NCBI GenBank assembly: GCA_023251875.1
Contig: JAHEXY010000010.1
Span: 62,001 to 126,000 of the forward strand
Source of the DNA: Bacteroidota bacterium
GTDB lineage: Bacteria; Bacteroidota; Bacteroidia; JAHEXY01
Length of the DNA stretch: 64,000 nt
Reading direction: 5' to 3'
Below the pieces are notes generated by a model. The model ran no database searches. It was not told where the DNA came from and saw only the letters and a program-made list of their open reading frames with translations. Made by a program: the position numbers and the translations under genes. Shown here one piece after another: positions 8,388 to 17,552 of the stretch (positions within the stretch are counted from its first letter, which is position 1; every line of letters begins with the position of its first letter).

Positions 8388-10466
8388 TTATCTCAAAACA
8401 TCAACTTTTCCTGAATAGGTATGTTGATTGTCTTTTAAAGAATACATATACATTCCTTCAGAAAGATTTTTTGTGTCAATAATAATTGATGTAGCATGAG
8501 CTTCCACAATTTGTGTATCAATTAACCTTCCACTTAAATCTCTTATTTCAAGATTGCAGTTTTGTGTTAAATCTCCATTTACTGGAATAGTAGTATAATC
8601 ATTAGCAGGATTAGGATAGTTATTACCCAATGAAAGTGCTAACATTTGCTTATCAAATTCAATCGTACTCAAACTGCCGTTAAACCATTGGTAGCTTAAG
8701 TCGAGTATTTGATTTTTGGTATTTACGTCATCTAACATTTCAATACCAACGCCAAGGTAAACTACTTTATAACCGTATTCAGCTCTTATCCCTCCAATTG
8801 TAGAGCTTGAACCATTATAGTAAGCGATTGCAGCCCCATTAAAAGATGGACTTATTTCATCAGGGTAAATGTATTTAGAACCGTATACTCCTGTTATATT
8901 TGATTTTCCGGCAGTGCCAAATATGGCATCCGAACTAATAGCTTCAAGGGTTTTGCTTGAACTGCTACCATCACTAATAAATTGAGCATTTAAATAATTG
9001 GAATAAAAAGCTTCTGTTGTTGGAGTGCCATTGCTATAGGTATCGCCACTATTATCCCAGCCGATATCTTGTCCTGATACAAATAAATTGCCCCCATTAT
9101 CCATAAAGTTTTCCAATTCTAAGGCAACTTCATCCGTAAATGCAGGAAAAGTCCATGCATCATTGTAATAAATGTTTTTTACTCCTGTTAAAGCATTTAC
9201 TTTATTTGCTTTGGCTAACCAATCTGAATTTATGGATCCATAAGCAGTACATCCTGCAGTATTTAATCCATCGGTATAGATGTTTTCAAAATCATAGGTA
9301 TTGCCATCTCCCCATGATCCCGTATTATTTATTACCAAATCCGTTACATCATTAATTACTACAAAATCAAGTTCTTGTTCTGCAAATGTTGTATTTGTAA
9401 GTGATTTAAAACGGATATAATATTTACCTACCCCGGCATCGCTTGTTGTTATAGATAGAAAGCTTGAATCTATTGTATTAGCAGCAACAGTTATATCAAA
9501 AGAATCAGTGACAGAGCTTGTATTCCAATTTGTCCAGTTTCCGTCAATCTTTACTCCGGCATCCCAAGATGCAGGCTGAGTAAACGAAACATAAATGCGA
9601 AAACTATCCGTGGTATTAGCAAAATTTAAAGCATTAAAATTAAATGAAGCCATATTAGTTGTAGTATCGGGAGCTTGAATAGCACTAGATGCTGTTACAA
9701 ATTCATAAGTAGGGTCGTTGCTTGCTCCTGAATTTAAAATTTCTTGTGTTGAATAATCTTGTACCCATGCTGTAACATAAATTTTTGAAGTATCCCAATT
9801 GGCAATATCAAGGGTATAGCTAAAAGTATACACTACTGAATCGCCTGTGCTAGCTGCGGTATAAGAATCTCCCGACATGGAAGAAAGCATTTTTCTAAAC
9901 ACATTCGGAAAATATTTTTCTCCATTGCTTCCAGGGGCTGTAGTATACGTAATATCACTTTCAACTACAGCTGCATAAAGTTTTAAGTTTCCTGAAGGCG
10001 CAGTGCCAACAGTATGAACAACTACTCTAACATCTCTGCTTTGTCCGTTTGAAGTTTGGCTCACCAATATTCTAATCGGGCTTCCATCCGCTTCAGCAGT
10101 ATTGACCATAGCTTGTGTAATGGCTGTAGGAGAAACTTGTTCGTTTCCTAAAAACACCACTGTTGGCACACCTGTTATGCCATAGTAGTTGGTTCTGGTA
10201 GTTATTTCTGAAACATCATATAAATACATTGGGTCTGTATTGCCCGGCCACCATGGATGATAACCTATTTCATGCACATTACCCTTGTTGGGCTCTAAAA
10301 TATCCGATTCAAATCCAGGATTTGCTTGGGCGCAGGGGCCGCAGTCTGTGTTCGTAAATTCTTCCATAAGAACATACTTTTTGGCTTGTCCGAATGAAAG
10401 TTGAGTAATGCTAATGGATAGCATTACCAACAACATGTTGAATTTTTTAAGTGTAAAATGATCCAT
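8388..10466 (-). CDS. Secreted Omp28/thioredoxin-like protein with T9SS tail
   Basis: The 692-residue protein starts with a signal peptide (to about residue 27, SFGQ). A thioredoxin-like domain follows with a CGPC motif at residues 42-45 (EEFTNTDCGPCAQANP), as in Omp28-related Bacteroidota proteins. A beta-rich middle follows, then a domain with a DNGGNLFVSGQDIGWD segment that resembles glutamine-amidotransferase-like or CARDB-associated regions. It ends in a T9SS sorting domain (NYPNPANDYTTI). It is probably a surface or secreted redox or binding protein. Methionine 11 is an alternative start that leaves a shorter signal peptide. Confidence 0.75.
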   Translation of the reverse strand: MDHFTLKKFNMLLVMLSISITQLSFGQAKKYVLMEEFTNTDCGPCAQANPGFESDILEPNKGNVHEIGYHPWWPGNTDPMYLYDVSEITTRTNYYGITGVPTVVFLGNEQVSPTAITQAMVNTAEADGSPIRILVSQTSNGQSRDVRVVVHTVGTAPSGNLKLYAAVVESDITYTTAPGSNGEKYFPNVFRKMLSSMSGDSYTAASTGDSVVYTFSYTLDIANWDTSKIYVTAWVQDYSTQEILNSGASNDPTYEFVTASSAIQAPDTTTNMASFNFNALNFANTTDSFRIYVSFTQPASWDAGVKIDGNWTNWNTSSVTDSFDITVAANTIDSSFLSITTSDAGVGKYYIRFKSLTNTTFAEQELDFVVINDVTDLVINNTGSWGDGNTYDFENIYTDGLNTAGCTAYGSINSDWLAKANKVNALTGVKNIYYNDAWTFPAFTDEVALELENFMDNGGNLFVSGQDIGWDNSGDTYSNGTPTTEAFYSNYLNAQFISDGSSSSKTLEAISSDAIFGTAGKSNITGVYGSKYIYPDEISPSFNGAAIAYYNGSSSTIGGIRAEYGYKVVYLGVGIEMLDDVNTKNQILDLSYQWFNGSLSTIEFDKQMLALSLGNNYPNPANDYTTIPVNGDLTQNCNLEIRDLSGRLIDTQIVEAHATSIIIDTKNLSEGMYMYSLKDNQHTYSGKVDVLR

Positions 10467-10514
10467 TTTTAAAAAATATTAGTTATTAATAATTTAACAT
10501 AAGGGATGGGATCG

Positions 10515-10522
10515 CAAAGGTA
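10515..10522 (-). promoter_or_regulatory. -7 box TACCTTTG for the Omp28-like gene
   Basis: This exact TAnnTTTG match on the minus strand lies about 48 bases upstream of the start. No TTG is seen at the usual -33 spacing. Confidence 0.55.
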
Positions 10523-10574
10523 CTAAAAATGAACTAAAAAGAGAAGGAAATGATACAAAACAAGTTTGTTTGTG

Positions 10575-10582
10575 TAATTTTG
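10575..10582 (+). promoter_or_regulatory. -7 box TAATTTTG for purB
   Basis: An exact TAnnTTTG match 17 bases before the purB ATG at 10600. Its position argues against an upstream in-frame start at 10570, which would lie before the transcript begins. Confidence 0.55.
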
Positions 10583-10599
10583 CATTCAAATTAAATGGC

Positions 10600-11952
10600 A
10601 TGATCTATTCTCATCTTACAGCAATTTCCCCCATTGATGGTCGCTATAAAAAGCAAACCGAAAAATTGGCAGACTATTTTTCTGAATACGCTTTAATCAA
10701 ATACCGATTAAAAGTAGAAATAGAATATTTTATTGCATTGTGCGAATGGCCTTTACCTGAACTTCAAAAATTTCCGGTTGACAAATTTGAAAACCTTCGC
10801 ATTTTGTATTTGAATTTTTCATTTGAACAAGCCCAACAAATAAAAGACATAGAGAAAACAACCAATCATGATGTTAAGGCAGTAGAGTATTTTATAAAAT
10901 CAAAATTTGATGAACTTAAATTAGGAAACTATAAAGAGTTTATTCATTTTGGTTTAACCTCTCAAGATATTAATAACACTGCTATTCCCATATCATTAAA
11001 AGATTTTGTTCAGCAACAATATTTACCTTTTTTAATTGAAACCGTAAATACTTTAAAAAGACTAGCTTTAGATTGGAGGGATGTTCCTATGCTTGCGCGT
11101 ACGCATGGGCAGCCGGCATCTCCAACCAAGCTGGGTAAAGAAATAATGGTTTTTGTAGAACGATTAGAAAATCAAATCAACCATCTTAATCAAATTAAAT
11201 ATTCAGCAAAATTTGGTGGAGCAACCGGTAATTTTAATGCGCATCATGTTACTTATTCTGAAATAAACTGGATTGCATTTGCCAACCAATTTGTGAATAC
11301 AACACTAGGGGTAAGTCGCACACAATATACAACTCAAATAGAACCTTATGATGATATGGCCACCTTGTTTGATAATTGCAAACGCATCAATACCATTTTA
11401 ATTGATTTATGTAGAGATATCTGGACTTATGTTTCGCTCAATTATTTCAAACAAAAAATAAATGCAAATGAAGTAGGTTCTTCGGCAATGCCTCATAAAG
11501 TTAATCCTATTGATTTTGAAAATGCCGAAGGTAATTTGGGTATTGCCAATGCTTTGTTTGAACACATGAGTGCTAAGTTACCTGTTTCAAGATTGCAAAG
11601 AGATTTAACGGATTCAACTGTGTTGAGAAATATTGGAGTACCATTTGCCCATACTATTATTTCATTAAATTCTACTTTAAAAGGTTTGGGTAAATTGATG
11701 TTAAATAAAGATGCTATTGATGCAGATTTAGAAAACAATTGGGCTGTAATTGCCGAAGCCATTCAAACTATTTTGCGAAAAGAAGGATATCCCAATCCGT
11801 ATGAAGCATTAAAAAAACTAACACGTACCAATCAAATTATAAACAAAAAATCTTTACACGAGTTTATTGATGGCTTAGAAGTGGAAGACGATATAAAGAA
11901 AAAATTAAAATGTATTACCCCATTTAATTATACCGGAATTTTACCATATTAG
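10600..11952 (+). CDS. purB: Adenylosuccinate lyase
   Basis: The 450-residue protein catalyses two fumarate-releasing steps of purine synthesis (SAICAR to AICAR, adenylosuccinate to AMP). The N-terminus LTAISPIDGRY is characteristic of the E. coli-like PurB branch. The signature GSSAMPHKVNP begins at residue 293, and THGQPASPTKLGKE and TSQDINNTA are also present. The ATG at 10600 is chosen because the family starts a few residues before LTAISP and because the -7 box lies just upstream. Confidence 0.95.
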   Translation: MIYSHLTAISPIDGRYKKQTEKLADYFSEYALIKYRLKVEIEYFIALCEWPLPELQKFPVDKFENLRILYLNFSFEQAQQIKDIEKTTNHDVKAVEYFIKSKFDELKLGNYKEFIHFGLTSQDINNTAIPISLKDFVQQQYLPFLIETVNTLKRLALDWRDVPMLARTHGQPASPTKLGKEIMVFVERLENQINHLNQIKYSAKFGGATGNFNAHHVTYSEINWIAFANQFVNTTLGVSRTQYTTQIEPYDDMATLFDNCKRINTILIDLCRDIWTYVSLNYFKQKINANEVGSSAMPHKVNPIDFENAEGNLGIANALFEHMSAKLPVSRLQRDLTDSTVLRNIGVPFAHTIISLNSTLKGLGKLMLNKDAIDADLENNWAVIAEAIQTILRKEGYPNPYEALKKLTRTNQIINKKSLHEFIDGLEVEDDIKKKLKCITPFNYTGILPY

Positions 11953-11975
11953 TAAAATTCCAACTGATTTTTTTC
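11935..11975 (+). terminator. Weak terminator overlapping the purB stop codon
   Basis: GGAATTTTAC pairs with GTAAAATTCC across a seven-base loop that contains the purB stop region. A T run follows after a few bases. All but a few pairs are A-T, so the hairpin may be weak. Confidence 0.45.
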
Positions 11976-12002
11976 AAAAAAAAGCATAAACATTCTATAG
12001 CA

Positions 12003-12899
12003 ATGCAAATTAGTGGCTTTTCATATATCAGAAACGGATTTAAATATGGCTATCCATTTTTACAATCAATACAATCTGTTTTGCCAATTTGTGACGAATT
12101 TATAATTGCCGTGGGCGATTCAGAAGATGGAACTAAAGAAGCAATAAATAATATCGGAAGTTCCAAGATTAAAATTATAGATACAATTTGGGATGAGAAA
12201 TTAAGGAATAACGGAAAAATATTTGCGCAACAAGCCAATATTGCATTAAGAGAAATTAAGGGAGATTGGGCATTTCATATTCAGGCCGATGAGGTAATTC
12301 ATGAAAATGATCTACATAAAATTTATGATCATATAAAAACAGCAAATAATGAAAATAAAATTGAAGGATTGCTTTTTGATTTTTTAAATTTTTATGGAAG
12401 TTATAAATATCTAAACAATACAAGATATCAGCATAAAAAAGAAATACGAATAGTGAGAAACAATCAAAACATCTATTCCTATCTTGACTCTCAGGGGTTC
12501 AGAAAATACCCTTCATACAATGATTATGTAGGCGATCACAAAGGAGACAAACTAAAAGTGAAGTATATTAATATTCCGGTTTATCATTACAGTTATGTGA
12601 GAAGCCCGAAACAGATGAATAATAAATCAAAAATATTTGAAACATTTTGGCACGATGATCAATACATCCAAAATAAATACCAACAGGAACAAGAATTTAA
12701 TTATTATAATATAGAAAGGATTAAACTTTTTAATGGAACACATCCTTTGGTAATGAAAAATATTATTGAAAAAGAAGATTGGAATTTTGATCCCAATAAA
12801 TTAAACAAGCAATTATCCATTAAAGACAAAATCCTTTACTTTATAGAAGACAAATTAAATTATAGAATAGGAGAATACAAAAATTATAAATTAATATAA
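12003..12899 (+). CDS. Glycosyltransferase family 2-like protein
   Basis: The 298-residue soluble protein has a GT-A style N-terminal half: FSYIRNGFKYGYPFLQSIQSV, a VGDSEDGT segment at the nucleotide-sugar site, and FHIQADEVIHENDL, which holds the acidic metal-binding cluster in place of a strict DXD. It probably transfers a sugar in envelope polysaccharide or lipid synthesis; the acceptor cannot be predicted. It precedes an MsbA-like exporter by 78 bases of repeat sequence. Confidence 0.7.
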   Translation: MQISGFSYIRNGFKYGYPFLQSIQSVLPICDEFIIAVGDSEDGTKEAINNIGSSKIKIIDTIWDEKLRNNGKIFAQQANIALREIKGDWAFHIQADEVIHENDLHKIYDHIKTANNENKIEGLLFDFLNFYGSYKYLNNTRYQHKKEIRIVRNNQNIYSYLDSQGFRKYPSYNDYVGDHKGDKLKVKYINIPVYHYSYVRSPKQMNNKSKIFETFWHDDQYIQNKYQQEQEFNYYNIERIKLFNGTHPLVMKNIIEKEDWNFDPNKLNKQLSIKDKILYFIEDKLNYRIGEYKNYKLI

Positions 12900-12937
12900 A
12901 AATTGTTGTTCGTTTTTCGTTGTTGGTTGTTCGGTAA

Positions 12938-12972
12938 AACAGCTAACAGCTAACAGCTAACAGCTAACAACT
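12938..12972 (+). repeat. Heptamer tandem repeat (AACAGCT)4-AACAACT
   Basis: Four perfect 7-bp units AACAGCT are followed by one AACAACT unit. They end five bases before the TTG start of the ABC transporter gene. The bases just upstream (CGTTTTTCGTTGTTGGTTGT, from about 12911) recur in similar form at about 24453-24478, before the metB-like gene. The same heptamer (as AACAACT) occurs inside the MoeB-like coding sequence at 54515-54542. Confidence 0.8.
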
Positions 12973-12977
12973 AAAAT

Positions 12978-14795
12978 TTGAACGACTACAAAAAAATATC
13001 TCGCTATTTAATTCCGTATAAACTTGTAGTGGTATCTAGTAGCATTTCTAACATTTTGTATGTGTTTTTTAATTTGTTTTCCCTTACAATGGTATTGCCT
13101 TTTCTGAGGCTTCTTTTTGGCCAACAACAATTGGTAACCCAAAAGCCGGAATTTCACATGAGCATGAGCTCGCTTGTTGATGAGTTTAATTATACATTTA
13201 GCAAAATAATTATTGATGAGGGTAAAGAAAATGCACTTGTGTTCTTATGTTTTTTAGTTATAGTTGCATTTCTTTTAAAAAATCTTTCGCGATACATGGC
13301 GCTTTTTTTTATCGCCCCCGCAAGAAATGGTATTGTTAAAGATATTCGCCAAGCGGTTTATGATAAAGTATTGAAACTTCAAATATCTTATTTTACTGAT
13401 TCAAAAAAGGGTGATATTATTTCGCGAATGAGTTCAGATGTTGCAGAAATAGACTATTCAATAACAAGTTTTATTGAAGTTGTTTTTCGCGATCCATTAT
13501 CAATTGTATTGTATGTTGGATGGCTTTTTTATATTAATCCCCAACTCACCCTTATTGTATTTGTTATTTTACCCTTTGCGGGATTAATAATTGGTTTGGT
13601 AGGAAAAACGTTGAGACAACAATCCAATCTTAGTCAAACAAGCTTAGGCAATTTAATTTCTGTATTTGAAGAAACCCTATCGGGCTTGCGAATTATTAAA
13701 GCCTATACATCAGAAAAATTTTCGCAAGAAAAATTTAAAGAAGAAAATGCTGTGTTTAATAAGCTAATGGTAAATGTTTCTAGAAAGAGAGATTTATCGG
13801 CACCGCTCACTGAGTTTCTTTCTATCATCATACTTACTTTTATTATTTGGTACGGTGGCAAATTGGTTATTGGAGCAAATCCCACATTAGGTGCTGATGA
13901 TTTTATCATGTATTGCATCGTTTTTTCTCAAATTATTCCGCCTGCAAAGTCTTTTTCAACAGCCTATTTTAATATTCAAAAAGGCATGGCTTCTTTTAGA
14001 AGAATATTGAAAATATTAGATGCTGAAGTACAAATAATGGAGCATGATGAGGCTGTTGAAATAAATGGCTTTAATGAAAAAATTGAATTTAAAAATGTAT
14101 CGTTTAAATACGATACAGAATATGTATTAAAAAATATTAATCTAACTGTTGCTAAAGGAAAAACAATTGCTTTAGTGGGGCGTTCAGGTGGAGGAAAATC
14201 TACATTGGCAGATTTAGTGCCTCGTTTTTATGAACCAACAGAAGGGGATATATTGATTGATGGGCTTTCAATAAAAAAATGCAAACAAAGTTCTCTGAGA
14301 AATTTATTGGGAATTGTTACACAAGAGTCCATTTTGTTTAATGATACAGTATACAATAATATTGCATTTGGAAGAGATACAAACGAACAAGAAGTAATGC
14401 ATGCTGCAAAAATTGCCAATGCCCATGAGTTTATTGTTCAATTGGATGAAAATTATTATTACTCCATTGGCAATAGAGGCGAAAAACTTTCGGGAGGACA
14501 ACGCCAACGGATGAGTATTGCACGTGCTGTATTAAAAAACCCTCCTATATTAATTTTAGATGAAGCCACTTCTGCACTTGATACCGAATCAGAAAAATTA
14601 GTACAAGACGCCTTACAAAATTTGATGAAAAATAGAACTACATTGGTAATTGCACATCGTTTGTCAACCATTCAAAATGCGGATGAAATTATTGTAATTG
14701 AAAAAGGTGAAATTCTTGAACGAGGTTCTCATGCCACTCTAATTGCTAAGAATGGAGTGTATAAAAAGCTATACGAACTTCAAAGCTTTGCTTAA
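12978..14795 (+). CDS. MsbA-like ABC exporter (fused permease and ATPase)
   Basis: The 605-residue half-transporter has six predicted membrane helices in residues 1-330 and a nucleotide-binding domain after about 365. Walker A is GRSGGGKST (from about residue 402), the signature LSGGQ is at 504-508, and Walker B with D-loop is ILILDEATSALD. Homologues flip lipid A or other lipids across the inner membrane, or export drugs. The start is TTG, directly after the heptamer repeat. Confidence 0.9.
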   Translation: MNDYKKISRYLIPYKLVVVSSSISNILYVFFNLFSLTMVLPFLRLLFGQQQLVTQKPEFHMSMSSLVDEFNYTFSKIIIDEGKENALVFLCFLVIVAFLLKNLSRYMALFFIAPARNGIVKDIRQAVYDKVLKLQISYFTDSKKGDIISRMSSDVAEIDYSITSFIEVVFRDPLSIVLYVGWLFYINPQLTLIVFVILPFAGLIIGLVGKTLRQQSNLSQTSLGNLISVFEETLSGLRIIKAYTSEKFSQEKFKEENAVFNKLMVNVSRKRDLSAPLTEFLSIIILTFIIWYGGKLVIGANPTLGADDFIMYCIVFSQIIPPAKSFSTAYFNIQKGMASFRRILKILDAEVQIMEHDEAVEINGFNEKIEFKNVSFKYDTEYVLKNINLTVAKGKTIALVGRSGGGKSTLADLVPRFYEPTEGDILIDGLSIKKCKQSSLRNLLGIVTQESILFNDTVYNNIAFGRDTNEQEVMHAAKIANAHEFIVQLDENYYYSIGNRGEKLSGGQRQRMSIARAVLKNPPILILDEATSALDTESEKLVQDALQNLMKNRTTLVIAHRLSTIQNADEIIVIEKGEILERGSHATLIAKNGVYKKLYELQSFA

Positions 14796-14840
14796 ACACC
14801 GCTCTCTATCCACATTTGAGTGTTAATAAATCATTCTCTA

Positions 14841-14867
14841 AATATTATTTGATCTTAAAATAATATT
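14841..14867. repeat. A/T-only inverted repeat upstream of the DUF1571 gene
   Basis: AATATTATTT and AAATAATATT form a perfect 10-bp inverted repeat around a seven-base loop, 40 bases before the chosen ATG. It may be an operator or a weak terminator of the ABC transporter gene. Confidence 0.35.
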
Positions 14868-14907
14868 GTTAGTTTTAGGAAAATGCCATTCATCCAAGAT
14901 CCTAAAC

Positions 14908-15711
14908 ATGGTAAAAACATTGACATTCACTGCATCCGATATCGTAAATAAATCGCTTAAAGCGATGAAGGAAATAAAAACCGCTCGTTTTACAATAAAA
15001 GCCTGGGAAAGGGTTGGAGAACATCATACAGAAAGCGAATACGATATCAAGTATAGAGCAGAACCTATGGCTGCTTATTTTTACTGTCATCATCCTAATG
15101 AAGGCGCAGAAATTTTATATAAAGAAGGTGAAAATAAAAATCAGGCTTTGGTAAAACCCAATGGATTTCCTTGGATTAATTTAAACCTTGATCCTGCGGG
15201 CGCTTTGATTAGAGACAATAGCCACCATACCATTACTGAGATGGGATTTTCATACATGTATGGCATTATTCAAAATGCAGTTCATAAATCGAAGGCGCAA
15301 AAAAAATTCAATAAAATTTTCAGCATGGAGCCTCCTCATTTTTGGTTGGAATATGATGTTGTTACCATTAAAATAGATTTTCCTGACTATGCTTTTATTC
15401 CCTATGTTGTAAAAGAAAAAGAAACGCTTGTTGATATAGCTAGAAAACACTTTATAAGTGAATATAAAATTCTTACTCTTAATAAATTAAAAAATTATAA
15501 TAGTGTTGAGGCGGGTCAAGAAATACTTATTCCTAACGGTTATGCAAAAACTACTATTTTATTTATTGATATAAAAACACATTTGCCTGTAAAGCAAGAG
15601 ATGTATGACGATTTAGGGAAATACGAAGCCTATGAGTATCATAAATTAAAAGCGAATGATAATATTCCGGAAGAAGAATTTACATCAAAATTTCCCGCTT
15701 ACGGTTTTTAA
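14908..15711 (+). CDS. DUF1571 protein with an embedded LysM domain
   Basis: The 267-residue protein matches the DUF1571 pattern (residues about 5-140: TARFTIKAWERVG..., YKEGENKNQALVKPNGFPWINLNLDP). A LysM-like module lies at about residues 160-212 (YVVKEKETLVDIARKHF...ILTLNKLKNYNSVEAGQEILIP), and DUF1571-like sequence (ILFIDIKTHLPVKQEMYD) resumes after it. LysM binds peptidoglycan glycans. No signal peptide is evident, which is odd for a wall-binding module. The ATG at 14908 is preferred over a TTG at 14866 that sits in the inverted repeat. Confidence 0.6.
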   Translation: MVKTLTFTASDIVNKSLKAMKEIKTARFTIKAWERVGEHHTESEYDIKYRAEPMAAYFYCHHPNEGAEILYKEGENKNQALVKPNGFPWINLNLDPAGALIRDNSHHTITEMGFSYMYGIIQNAVHKSKAQKKFNKIFSMEPPHFWLEYDVVTIKIDFPDYAFIPYVVKEKETLVDIARKHFISEYKILTLNKLKNYNSVEAGQEILIPNGYAKTTILFIDIKTHLPVKQEMYDDLGKYEAYEYHKLKANDNIPEEEFTSKFPAYGF

Positions 15712-15748
15712 ATTTCCTAAAAATTAACGCAAAAATTTGATCGAAGCT

Positions 15749-16750
15749 TTAAATCCTCCCGAACTTAATTCGGGAGGATTTAGGAGAGGTTGTTTCTCCA
15801 ATATTAAATCTAGTATTTACTTTTCTATCAATAAAAAACTTAATCAATAAAAGATTTACTTCTTCCGGTTTCTCATATTGGGGCACATGCCCTGCTTTTT
15901 CAATGGGATAGAATTCTAATCCCGGAAGTGATTTCTTGAAATGTTCTGATTTAGAAAAAGGAATAATTTTATCTGCTTTTCCCCATATCAACATAAATCT
16001 ACGATTGGTTTTTCCAAGTCTTTGTACTAATTCGGTGTTGTTGCTTAAATTTAAATTACATGCTGTACTTATTAATGCCCGCTTATATCCTTTATATTTC
16101 ATTTGTTCTTTAAAAATGGGTTTAATACTATCCACATACGCAGAGTCGTAAAAATTATCCTTTATTTTTCCGCTAATAACTAGGTTGCCCAATACGCCAG
16201 ACAAGTAATTCCCAAGTATGGGGATAGCAAGAATTTTAGCTTGATTTTGATTCTCATCTACAAAACCAGCAGGATCAATTAGAGCAAGATCTTCAACTTG
16301 ATCAGGATGGCAATCTGTAAAATTCATGGCAATTACCCCTCCCATTGAAATGCCAACCAAATTAATTTTACCGGTAATTTTTAAGGAATCGAGCAAATCA
16401 GATAATTGATTATCATATAACTCTTCGTTATATTTTATATCAGGCCTATCAGAATATCCTCTTCCATATAAATCATATCGCAATACACGGTAACCCTCAT
16501 CTGCTAATGCGTGAATGGTATGATCCCAAATTACATAAGGAATAGAGATACCATGAATAAGAACAATTGTTTTTCCCGAATCAGGTCCTTGCAATTCATA
16601 ATGTACATAACCATTTTTGAGTTTTATAAAATTTCCAAAGGTGTTTTTTCGTACGGCCTCATCAAGTTCATGCCATTCCGTTTCTAAAACAAAATAGGGA
16701 ATGGCGAGTAAAATAAGAATAAAACTAACCCAAATAATGGTTTTCTTCAT
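15749..16750 (-). CDS. Membrane-anchored alpha/beta hydrolase
   Basis: The 333-residue protein has an N-terminal hydrophobic anchor or signal (residues 1-20) and an alpha/beta-hydrolase fold. The nucleophile elbow is GISMGG, with Ser135. The acidic residue is likely in IWGKADKIIP and the histidine in KAGHVPQYEKPEE. A HG oxyanion motif (LIHGISI) and the RYDLYGRGYSDRP segment resemble epoxide hydrolase/haloperoxidase-type lipases. The substrate is unknown. The last 15 or so residues are encoded by an intergenic-type repeat and terminator hairpin, so the tail is probably acquired. Confidence 0.82.
   Translation of the reverse strand: MKKTIIWVSFILILLAIPYFVLETEWHELDEAVRKNTFGNFIKLKNGYVHYELQGPDSGKTIVLIHGISIPYVIWDHTIHALADEGYRVLRYDLYGRGYSDRPDIKYNEELYDNQLSDLLDSLKITGKINLVGISMGGVIAMNFTDCHPDQVEDLALIDPAGFVDENQNQAKILAIPILGNYLSGVLGNLVISGKIKDNFYDSAYVDSIKPIFKEQMKYKGYKRALISTACNLNLSNNTELVQRLGKTNRRFMLIWGKADKIIPFSKSEHFKKSLPGLEFYPIEKAGHVPQYEKPEEVNLLLIKFFIDRKVNTRFNIGETTSPKSSRIKFGRI
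15750..15782. terminator. Convergent terminator hairpin that forms part of a repeat
   Basis: TAAATCCTCCCGAA pairs perfectly with TTCGGGAGGATTTA around CTTAA. It lies between the convergent DUF1571 and hydrolase genes and overlaps the hydrolase stop codon. The block CCTCTCCTAAATCCTCCCGAA recurs at 43466-43486, so it is also a dispersed repeat. Confidence 0.75.
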
Positions 16751-16763
16751 GTTTAAATAGTTC

Positions 16764-16771
16764 TACCTTTG
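16764..16771 (+). promoter_or_regulatory. -7 box TACCTTTG for the ccm operon
   Basis: An exact TAnnTTTG match 41 bases before the TTG start of ccmB, in the divergent gap with the hydrolase gene. Confidence 0.5.
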
Positions 16772-16812
16772 TTGGTGCAAAGCATACAAAAATACAAAAT
16801 CAATATTTAGCA

Positions 16813-17478
16813 TTGGCATCTATTAGTAAAGATATTCAGCAATTATTGTTAAAAGAATTTACACTTGAATGGCGTAATCGTCATTCATTAAATGGGCTAT
16901 TGCTATATGTTATTTCAACCATTTTCGTTTGTTATTTATCTTTTAAAAATATTATTGAACCTACTGCTTGGAACGCTCTTTTTTGGATCATTATTTTATT
17001 TGCCTCTACACAAGCAGCTTTTAGAAGTTTTATTACAGAATCAAAAGGGAGATTACTTTACCTCTATACTTTAACAAGTCCGCAAGCAGTAATTTTATCG
17101 AAAATGATTTATAACATGCTTTTAATAGCTGCAATTTCTGTTATTTCTTATCTGTTTTATGCTTTAGTATTAGGTAATGTTGTGGAAAATAGTTCATTAT
17201 TTTTGATTGCACTTTTAGCAGGAAGCATGGGTTTGGCTGCTATACTTACTATGATGTCGGCCATTGCGTCAAAAGCAGGCAATGGCTCAACATTAATGGT
17301 GATATTGAGCTTTCCTGTAGTAGTCCCCTTATTAATGACCATCATTAAACTTTGCGACCAAGCCATTAAAGGTTTTTTTCTTTCAGAAACGTATCAATAT
17401 GTAATAGCTTTAGTGGCATTAAATCTAATCTCAATCACTTTGTCTTATTTGTTATTTCCTTACCTTTGGCGAGAGTAG
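16813..17478 (+). CDS. ccmB: Heme exporter protein CcmB
   Basis: This is a 221-residue integral membrane protein with about six hydrophobic segments and the CcmB N-terminal pattern LLLKEFTLEWRNRHSLNGLLLYV. CcmB is the permease partner of CcmA in the CcmABCD complex, which loads heme onto CcmE during System I cytochrome c maturation. No ccmA lies in the window. Translation appears to start at TTG. ccmC follows after a 74-base gap containing a CCTCCCC hairpin. Confidence 0.85.
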   Translation: MASISKDIQQLLLKEFTLEWRNRHSLNGLLLYVISTIFVCYLSFKNIIEPTAWNALFWIIILFASTQAAFRSFITESKGRLLYLYTLTSPQAVILSKMIYNMLLIAAISVISYLFYALVLGNVVENSSLFLIALLAGSMGLAAILTMMSAIASKAGNGSTLMVILSFPVVVPLLMTIIKLCDQAIKGFFLSETYQYVIALVALNLISITLSYLLFPYLWRE

Positions 17479-17479
17479 A

Positions 17480-17508
17480 CCCCTCCCAACCTCCCCGAAG
17501 GGGAGGGG
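17480..17508. repeat. CCTCCCC/GGGGAGG intergenic hairpin repeat
   Basis: CCTCCCCGAAGGGGAGG forms a tight hairpin between ccmB and ccmC. Related hairpins recur at 23241, 24519, 26560, 29117, 32899 and 33074. It may modulate the operon transcript. Confidence 0.65.
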
Positions 17509-17552
17509 AAAGAAGGCTCATATGGTGATTTGTTAATTAGCTGATGAGAAAT

